In this document: positions 59,394 through 64,000 of the stretch, in pieces
Layout: the number at the start of each line of letters is the position of its first letter
Position numbering within the stretch: position 1 is the first letter of the stretch
Assembly: GCA_963169765.1 (NCBI GenBank)
Contig: CAUJEN010000122.1
Location: forward strand, 5,771-69,770
Direction: 5' to 3'
Origin: QWHO01 sp021404945
GTDB lineage: Bacteria; Vulcanimicrobiota; Xenobia; Xenobiales; QWHO01
Length of the DNA: 64,000 nt
The notes under the pieces: generated by a model
Seen by the model: the letters and a program-made list of their open reading frames with translations, nothing else
Told to the model about the DNA's origin: nothing
Database searches by the model: none
Program-made: the position numbers and the translations under genes

Positions 59394-60460
59394 CTGAGCT
59401 CGTCTGCGGCCACCCCGATGGTCATGCAGGTCGCCACCAGGGCCAGCCCGCACCAGCGGGCGGTCACGGCCGGAAGGCTCTGCAGCGAGTGCAGGCCGAG
59501 CCCCACCACAGCGAACAGGATGGTGAAATGCACGTTGAACTGGAGCAGTGAGCCCCGACCCATCGTCTCCAGCACCGCCCACCGGGGGGAGGGCTGGCGC
59601 TCCACTCCCAGCACCGCGAAGAAGACGGTCAGATAGAGCAGGGCGTAGGCCGTGGTCCAGGCCAGGTAGGCCAGGCGGGGAGGGTGCTTCCAGTTGAAGA
59701 GCACCGCCTTCAGGTTCTCGGCCATGGCTGTTCCGGTCAGGGCCAGGAAAATGCCAAACAGTACGGCCGCACTTGCCAGACACACCAGCATCACCGGGAG
59801 GCGGCCCCGGCGGGCAAGTCGCGGGTAGTGCTCGCCGAGCAGCATTCCGAGCAAGACCGGCAAGAGCCAGGGCAGCACGGGAAAGACGTAGTAGCCCTGG
59901 CGACCCACCAGGATGGCCTGCAGGATGGAGTTGCTCCAGGTGTTGCTCTGCCAGGTGGCCGTCAGCCAGGCCACGAGCGACACGCACAGGGCCTTGCCCC
60001 ACCAGGGGAGTCGTCGCCAGAGCCACAGCCCGGGCGGGGCCAGCAGCAGGACGATGGCGTAGAAGTTGAGGATCTCCACCCACTGGCCCAACCAGCGATA
60101 TTGCAGGGCCATCTTCATGGCGGTGGTATTCTTGCCCAGGGCGGCCAGCTCGAGCACCACCAGCAGCTTGTAGGAGACAAAGACCAGAAAACAACGCCAC
60201 CAGAGGCGGCGAGCCACGCGCTCGAAACTCAGGGCTCGCTCCGGGTTGATGTAGAGCACCCCCAGCATGAAGCCGAAGCAGAGGAAGAAGAGGGAAGGAG
60301 CCGCCTTGGCGATCAGCCAGGTCCACCAGTCGAACTGGCCCGGCTCGAGCTCCATGGCGGTTTTGGAGACGGTCAGACGGAAACCATGGTTGAAGAGCAT
60401 GTAGACCAGCGCCAGCCCCCGACAGGCGTCCACGGCCCGGTAGCGGGGTTTGGAGACCAT
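59339..60460 (-). CDS. HGSNAT-like/DUF5009 membrane acyltransferase family protein
   Basis: A 373-residue protein with about ten helices. The N-terminus RYRAVDACRGLALVYMLFNHGFRL is the family signature of heparan-alpha-glucosaminide N-acetyltransferase-like proteins (DUF1624/DUF5009), with a conserved His in the first loop. Further helices include FYAIVLLLAPPGLWLW and FPVLPWLLPVLLGMLLGEH. It probably moves an acyl group across the membrane to a sugar or lipid. ATG at 60460 with 81 bp to the divergent LLM gene. Confidence 0.85.
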   Translation of the reverse strand: MVSKPRYRAVDACRGLALVYMLFNHGFRLTVSKTAMELEPGQFDWWTWLIAKAAPSLFFLCFGFMLGVLYINPERALSFERVARRLWWRCFLVFVSYKLLVVLELAALGKNTTAMKMALQYRWLGQWVEILNFYAIVLLLAPPGLWLWRRLPWWGKALCVSLVAWLTATWQSNTWSNSILQAILVGRQGYYVFPVLPWLLPVLLGMLLGEHYPRLARRGRLPVMLVCLASAAVLFGIFLALTGTAMAENLKAVLFNWKHPPRLAYLAWTTAYALLYLTVFFAVLGVERQPSPRWAVLETMGRGSLLQFNVHFTILFAVVGLGLHSLQSLPAVTARWCGLALVATCMTIGVAADELSQRRKASTEASETAEESQ

Positions 60461-60541
60461 GGCCGGAAGCTTCGGCCCGGTTTGTCGGCAGCCTTCTCGA
60501 ACGGTGAGAGGTCTTCAGGGAAAGCGCTTGAAGCCCATGGG

Positions 60542-61483
60542 ATGGATCTCGGGCTGCAGCTGGTCAATTTCGCCTTTGCCGGCCAGGCCGCCGCAGCCTT
60601 GCGCTCAATCGGAGCACGGGCCGAGGAGGCTGGATTCAGCAGCCTCTGGGTCACCGACCACCTGCTGCAGATCCCCTTCGTGGGCCCTCCCGAAGCGGAT
60701 ACCCTGGAGGCCTTCGGCCTGCTCAGCTACCTGGCCGGCGTGACCGAGCACTTGCAACTCGGGGTTCTGGTGGCCGGAGTCACCTTCCGGAACCCGGGCC
60801 TCCTGATCAAGTCGGTGACCACCCTGGACCACCTTTCGCGAGGGAGGGCCTGGCTGGGCCTGGGGGCGGCCTGGTTCGAGCGCGAGCACTCCGCTCTGGG
60901 GATCGAGTTCCCTCCTGTGAAAGAGCGCATGGAGCGCCTCGAAGAAACTCTGCAGATCGCCCACCAGACGTGGTCCGGGCAGGTCGGTCCGTATGGCGGC
61001 AGGCACTACGGGCTGGCCGAGACCCTCTGTCGTCCGCTGCCCCTGCAGCAGCCCCACCCCCCGATTCTGGTCGGAGGGGGAGGCGAGCGGCGAACCCTGG
61101 CTCTGGTAGCCCGCTACGCCCGGGCCTGCAATTTGATGCGCTACGCCGGCCGCAAGGCGCTGGCTCGCAAGCTGGCGATACTGGACGAGCACTGCCAGAG
61201 TCTGGGTCGCGACCCGGAGAGTGTCGAGAAGACGGTGACTGTAAGCCTCAAAGAGGCCCCGCGCTTCAGTGGGGAGGGCTCCAAGAGCCCGAGCGAGCTG
61301 CTGGAGGACATGCACATGCTGTCTGAAATGGGCTTTCACACCCTGGTCTACAACTGTCTTTATGCCCAGGAGCCGTGGGCGCTGGAGGTCGTGGCCGAGC
61401 ATCTGGCCCCGGCCGCCCGGCGCCTGCCGGGTTTCGTGGCCGGGAAGAAAGCTGCCAGCTCTGCGTCGAATCACTCATTGTGA
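60542..61483 (+). CDS. LLM-class F420-dependent oxidoreductase
   Basis: A 313-residue luciferase-like TIM-barrel protein. MDLGLQLVNFAFAGQ, EEAGFSSLWVTDHLL, LGVLVAGVTFRNPGLLIKSVTTLDHLSRGRAWLGLGAAWFEREH and PILVGGGGERRTLALVARYARACNL are typical of F420-binding LLM enzymes of the TIGR03560-like group. F420-dependence is known of the family and not proved here; no F420 synthesis genes are in the window. ATG at 60542 fits the family start. Its stop overlaps the following small gene by 4 bases. Confidence 0.88.
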   Translation: MDLGLQLVNFAFAGQAAAALRSIGARAEEAGFSSLWVTDHLLQIPFVGPPEADTLEAFGLLSYLAGVTEHLQLGVLVAGVTFRNPGLLIKSVTTLDHLSRGRAWLGLGAAWFEREHSALGIEFPPVKERMERLEETLQIAHQTWSGQVGPYGGRHYGLAETLCRPLPLQQPHPPILVGGGGERRTLALVARYARACNLMRYAGRKALARKLAILDEHCQSLGRDPESVEKTVTVSLKEAPRFSGEGSKSPSELLEDMHMLSEMGFHTLVYNCLYAQEPWALEVVAEHLAPAARRLPGFVAGKKAASSASNHSL

Positions 61484-61887
61484 ACAATCGCTCGCGTCTG
61501 CCCGACCTGCTCTTTCTGGTGACCGCCACCGCCCTGGCGCTCTGGTTCGTGCTGCCGCGCACCGTGCCGCCGGTTCCCCCCGAGAAGCTCTTGCTCGGCA
61601 CCTGGCAGATGCGAGACGACAATGAGCTCATCCGGGTGACCTTTCGAGAGGACCAGGTCGTGGAAGTGCGGGAAGGCGATGGCAGGGTCGAGAGAGCCAG
61701 GTATCGGGTCGACTTCTCGGTCACGCCAGCCCACTTCGATCTCCGGCCCGAGGGTGAGAACGCGAGCGTCCAGACCATTCTCGAGCTCACGCCCGAGGGC
61801 AAGCTGCGCATCTCGGACAACAACCCGGGCTCCCCTCGCCCGACCGCTTTCAAGCAGAAGACCTATCTCTTTACCCGGGTCGAGTAG
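61480..61887 (+). CDS. Small membrane-anchored hypothetical protein
   Basis: Unrecognised 135-residue protein. One N-terminal helix (LPDLLFLVTATALALWFVL) and a C-terminal beta-rich domain (KLLLGTWQMRDDNELIRVTF, LELTPEGKLRISDNN, TYLFTRVE) with the look of a lipocalin-like or TIGR03067-type fold. GTG at 61480 overlaps the LLM gene stop (GTGA). Function unknown. Confidence 0.7.
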   Translation: MNNRSRLPDLLFLVTATALALWFVLPRTVPPVPPEKLLLGTWQMRDDNELIRVTFREDQVVEVREGDGRVERARYRVDFSVTPAHFDLRPEGENASVQTILELTPEGKLRISDNNPGSPRPTAFKQKTYLFTRVE

Positions 61888-62020
61888 GGCCCTGTTCTTG
61901 AGTTGACTCAGGGCTTGGGCCTATTTTCTGCCCCCGGTCTGCCCGAGGCTCTCTTTCAGCTTCCTTTCACGGGGGGGCGCGATGATGAGGTGGACTTAAG
62001 AAAGATGGAGGGACAACAAC

Positions 62021-62539
62021 ATGAATACGGTGAATCTTCCCACGTCCGTTGAAGAGCGGCTTTCGCGTTTTCGCAGCCAGGGCACTCTGGGTGAAGGGGC
62101 CGAGCGGACTCAGGTGGACGGCAAGGAGGCCGCCATCGCAATGATGATCAAGTTGCGCGATATCGCCGACGTTACAGCTCTGGACCAGGGAAAAGGCGAC
62201 CGCGATACCGCCCCGGGACGGCTGGATGTGGCCCCCGACGTGGCCTCGACCGTCGCTCCGATGGGCTTCGGCGCGGTGAGCCGGCTGGTCGGCTCCTTCC
62301 AGGGCGAAGCTGCCGATCCCGACTCAGCGACGCTTCACTTCGAGGGTCAGGACCGCAGCAAGTACTACCATATGGAGTCCACGCCCAACGGCCAGGGCGG
62401 TGGACAGGTCACGTTCTACGAGTGCCTGTCCAAGGGGGACTCCGGCCTCATCCAGGCCAGCCGGTTCGACGTCAGCGGTCCGGGTGAGATCCACGGATAT
62501 GCCGAGCAACTGATGGTGCCCTGGCACCTGGCAAAGTAG
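62021..62539 (+). CDS. Hypothetical protein, no recognised domain
   Basis: A 172-residue protein with no signal peptide or membrane helix. Strong start: ATG at 62021 with GGAGGGA 7 bases upstream, and a terminator after it. The N-terminus is charged (SVEERLSRFRSQGTLGEGAERTQVDGKEA). The C-terminal half (FGAVSRLVGSFQGEAADPDS, LHFEGQDRSKYYHMEST, GGGQVTFYECLSKGDSGLIQ) looks beta-rich. No relatives are recognised. The clean signals suggest it is expressed well. No promoter is obvious in the 130 bp upstream. Confidence 0.7.
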   Translation: MNTVNLPTSVEERLSRFRSQGTLGEGAERTQVDGKEAAIAMMIKLRDIADVTALDQGKGDRDTAPGRLDVAPDVASTVAPMGFGAVSRLVGSFQGEAADPDSATLHFEGQDRSKYYHMESTPNGQGGGQVTFYECLSKGDSGLIQASRFDVSGPGEIHGYAEQLMVPWHLAK

Positions 62540-62557
62540 CCCCTCCCGACTGGTGGA

Positions 62558-62581
62558 GGCCCCGGTTCTCCGGGGCCTTTT
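62558..62581 (+). terminator. Rho-independent terminator
   Basis: GGCCCCGG/CCGGGGCC, a perfect 8-bp stem with a TTCT loop followed by four T, 18 bases after the preceding stop codon. Confidence 0.85.
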
Positions 62582-62624
62582 CGTGTACCGTGCCTGGCGT
62601 TGCAGCGATGAGCGCCCGAGCTGC

Positions 62625-64000
62625 TCAGGGCAGCACCGTCCGGCGTCGGATTTCGTGGGCGGCGCGCTTGAAGTCGTCCGGCTGGAAATTCATGCCGACC
62701 CAGCTGTAGGTGACCCGGGCCAGCACCACGCTGCCATCGGGGTCGTGCAGGGCTCCGAACCAGGCCATTCCCCGAGCCCCGAGCCGGTCGAGGTGCACCA
62801 GATCCACCCCCTCGTGGGTCAGCCTGGTCCAGTCGCGCTTCAAGCTGCTCTCGGCGGCCCGCCGCAGCCGGGGAGCGCTCGAGCCGGCGGTCACCTGAAC
62901 CTCCAGCCGGCTCTCGCCAAAGGGCTCGTTGCGGCGAAACTTGATGGAGCCGGACTTGGAGGTCCAGCGCGGACGGCTGCCGCGGTAGTCGGGGGGCACG
63001 AACACCTCCATTCCCAGCTCGGGCATGGCCACGTGGGTGCTACCGTCCTCCAGCTTCTGCACCTCCGGGGCGGGGCCCAGGCCAGCCTCTTCCTCTTCCC
63101 GAGGTTTCGGCCGCGCCTGGGGGTAGCTCGGCCTGAGCGGGATGTTCTGGGTGGGCTCCACCCGCGGTTTGGGGGTGGGCTTGGGGCTCGGTTTGACGAC
63201 CGTCTTGGAGGGGCTGGGCCGGGGGTTCAGGGCCACCGGGGACGGGGCCTCGCGCAGCGTCGCGGTCGGGCTGGGCGTGGCGATGGCCAGGCTGGGACCG
63301 GGGCTCACCGGGGCCGCGGGCTTGCTGGACATGCGCCCGGCTGTGAAGGCCACCAGCATGAAGAGCACCACGCCTCCCGCCTGGAGGGCTCGGGGAGGGA
63401 TTGAGAGCGGCCTGACCTGGGAGGGCGCGTCCGGAGCGAGGCTTTCGGGCGGCGCGGCCATGACCAGGGTCTGGTCCATCAAGGCCATGGCCTCTTGAGC
63501 CTGCATTTCGATGACGCTCGGGGAGGGGGCGGGTGCGGGCTCCAGCCCGGGCGGGGTAGGACTGGCTTGAGGCGCTGGCAGGGGGGCCGGGGCTTGCGGG
63601 GTTGGCAATGGTGTAAGTGGAGCCGGACTGACTTGCGGCGCCTGGGCCGGGACGGGCGCCTGCAGCGGTGATGGAGAGGGCGTGGCCGCGGAGCTTGCAG
63701 GTTGGGCCGGAGAGGCTGAGAGCTCAAGCCGGCCGGGAGCGACCAGAGCGAGCGGAGCCGGGCCGGGAGGCAGCGGGGAGGGCGGCGCGAGAGTGGCTTG
63801 CGGGGTTGGAGGGGGCGAAGCTGCGGGTTGGGCAGCTTGCGGGGGGAGCGGGGAAGGCGCGGGGGGAGGGCTGGCCGGAGGGAGGCCGGCTTGCGGAGCT
63901 GGCAGCGGGGACGGCGGGGGAGGGCTGGCTGGAGGCAGACCGGCTTGCGGAGCTGGGGGACGCGGGGGAGGAGTCCTCGACGAGGCAATACCGGCGTGAG
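62625..64000 (-). CDS. Membrane-anchored protein with long Pro/Ala/Gln linker, partial at right edge
   Basis: Open to the window edge (at least 458 codons; the N-terminus is outside). Low-complexity sequence covers 63540-63975 with repeats such as PAPQAGLPPASPPPP. It is followed by one helix (GGVVLFMLVAFTAGRM, near 63330-63380), a second Pro/Thr linker, and a C-terminal domain (MPELGMEVFVPPDYRG, LTHEGVDLVHLDRLGARGMAWFGAL) of about 140 residues, probably extracytoplasmic. The C-terminal domain is not recognised. Linker-helix-linker architecture recalls the PEGA protein at 22.4-23.6 kb. No start can be chosen. Confidence 0.65.
   Translation of the reverse strand, partial: HAGIASSRTPPPRPPAPQAGLPPASPPPPSPLPAPQAGLPPASPPPAPSPLPPQAAQPAASPPPTPQATLAPPSPLPPGPAPLALVAPGRLELSASPAQPASSAATPSPSPLQAPVPAQAPQVSPAPLTPLPTPQAPAPLPAPQASPTPPGLEPAPAPSPSVIEMQAQEAMALMDQTLVMAAPPESLAPDAPSQVRPLSIPPRALQAGGVVLFMLVAFTAGRMSSKPAAPVSPGPSLAIATPSPTATLREAPSPVALNPRPSPSKTVVKPSPKPTPKPRVEPTQNIPLRPSYPQARPKPREEEEAGLGPAPEVQKLEDGSTHVAMPELGMEVFVPPDYRGSRPRWTSKSGSIKFRRNEPFGESRLEVQVTAGSSAPRLRRAAESSLKRDWTRLTHEGVDLVHLDRLGARGMAWFGALHDPDGSVVLARVTYSWVGMNFQPDDFKRAAHEIRRRTVLP

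Noticed and set aside
61890..61930. Terminator after the small gene ending at 61887
   Set aside because: GCCCTG and CAGGGC can pair but the loop is long and the T-run is broken, so I do not call it.

Overview
This 64 kb window is GC-rich, densely coded bacterial chromosome with about fifty genes. Many neighbours overlap by 1-30 bases, and GTG and TTG starts are common. I see no rRNA, tRNA, transposase, integrase, phage gene or CRISPR array. The mix of CarD-type and sigma-70 regulators, Ser/Thr kinase, FHA-cyclase, PEGA and TPR proteins, isolated pseudopilin clusters and an F420-type oxidoreductase fits a free-living, regulation-rich, poorly characterised lineage (Eremiobacterota-like or Myxococcota-like). 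That placement is inference; no marker here fixes the phylum.

Layout. 0-6.4 kb: SLC13 transporter, shikimate genes (aroK, divergent aroB-aroQ), truB and a fused AmmeMemoRadiSam B/A protein. 6.4-11.2 kb: a two-component pair, a GAF histidine kinase and a primary-type sigma factor. 11.3-17.2 kb: first pilin-like cluster (a T2SS-F/PilC protein facing an operon of a PilX-like protein, two prepilins and a membrane Ser/Thr kinase). 17.3-23.6 kb: exported RTX-type domain protein, FHA-FHA-cyclase, glutamine amidotransferase, and two PEGA proteins. 23.7-28.2 kb: hisC, a CarD-family regulator, holA, mtnA and an acetyltransferase. 28.4-34.8 kb: one giant 2116-residue TPR protein. 34.8-35.3 kb: hairpin repeat array (family A). 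35.3-43 kb: response regulator, orphan DNA methyltransferase, KefB-like antiporter plus K+ channel, M20 hydrolase, MoeB-rhodanese fusion and an XRE regulator. 43-47.5 kb: a block bounded by tandem pairs of a second hairpin repeat (family B) in inverted orientation, holding decayed gene fragments, two membrane/hypothetical genes and a STAND ATPase with a DNA-binding C-terminus. 47.5-50.1 kb: TIGR03960-type radical SAM protein. 50.2-57.1 kb: second pilin-like cluster. 57.2-64 kb: membrane spermidine-synthase-like protein, acyltransferase-like protein, LLM oxidoreductase, small hypotheticals, and a Pro-rich membrane protein leaving the right edge.

Most striking signals: (1) two intergenic repeat families whose copies differ by compensatory base changes in their stems, which argues for a selected DNA or RNA structure; (2) two pilin/PilC clusters in which PilC lacks its N-terminal domain, with that domain found on a separate gene in the second cluster; (3) a giant TPR protein whose C-terminal half runs on a regular 41-residue period; (4) two promoters whose -10 boxes lie so close to the start codon that leaderless mRNAs are predicted.
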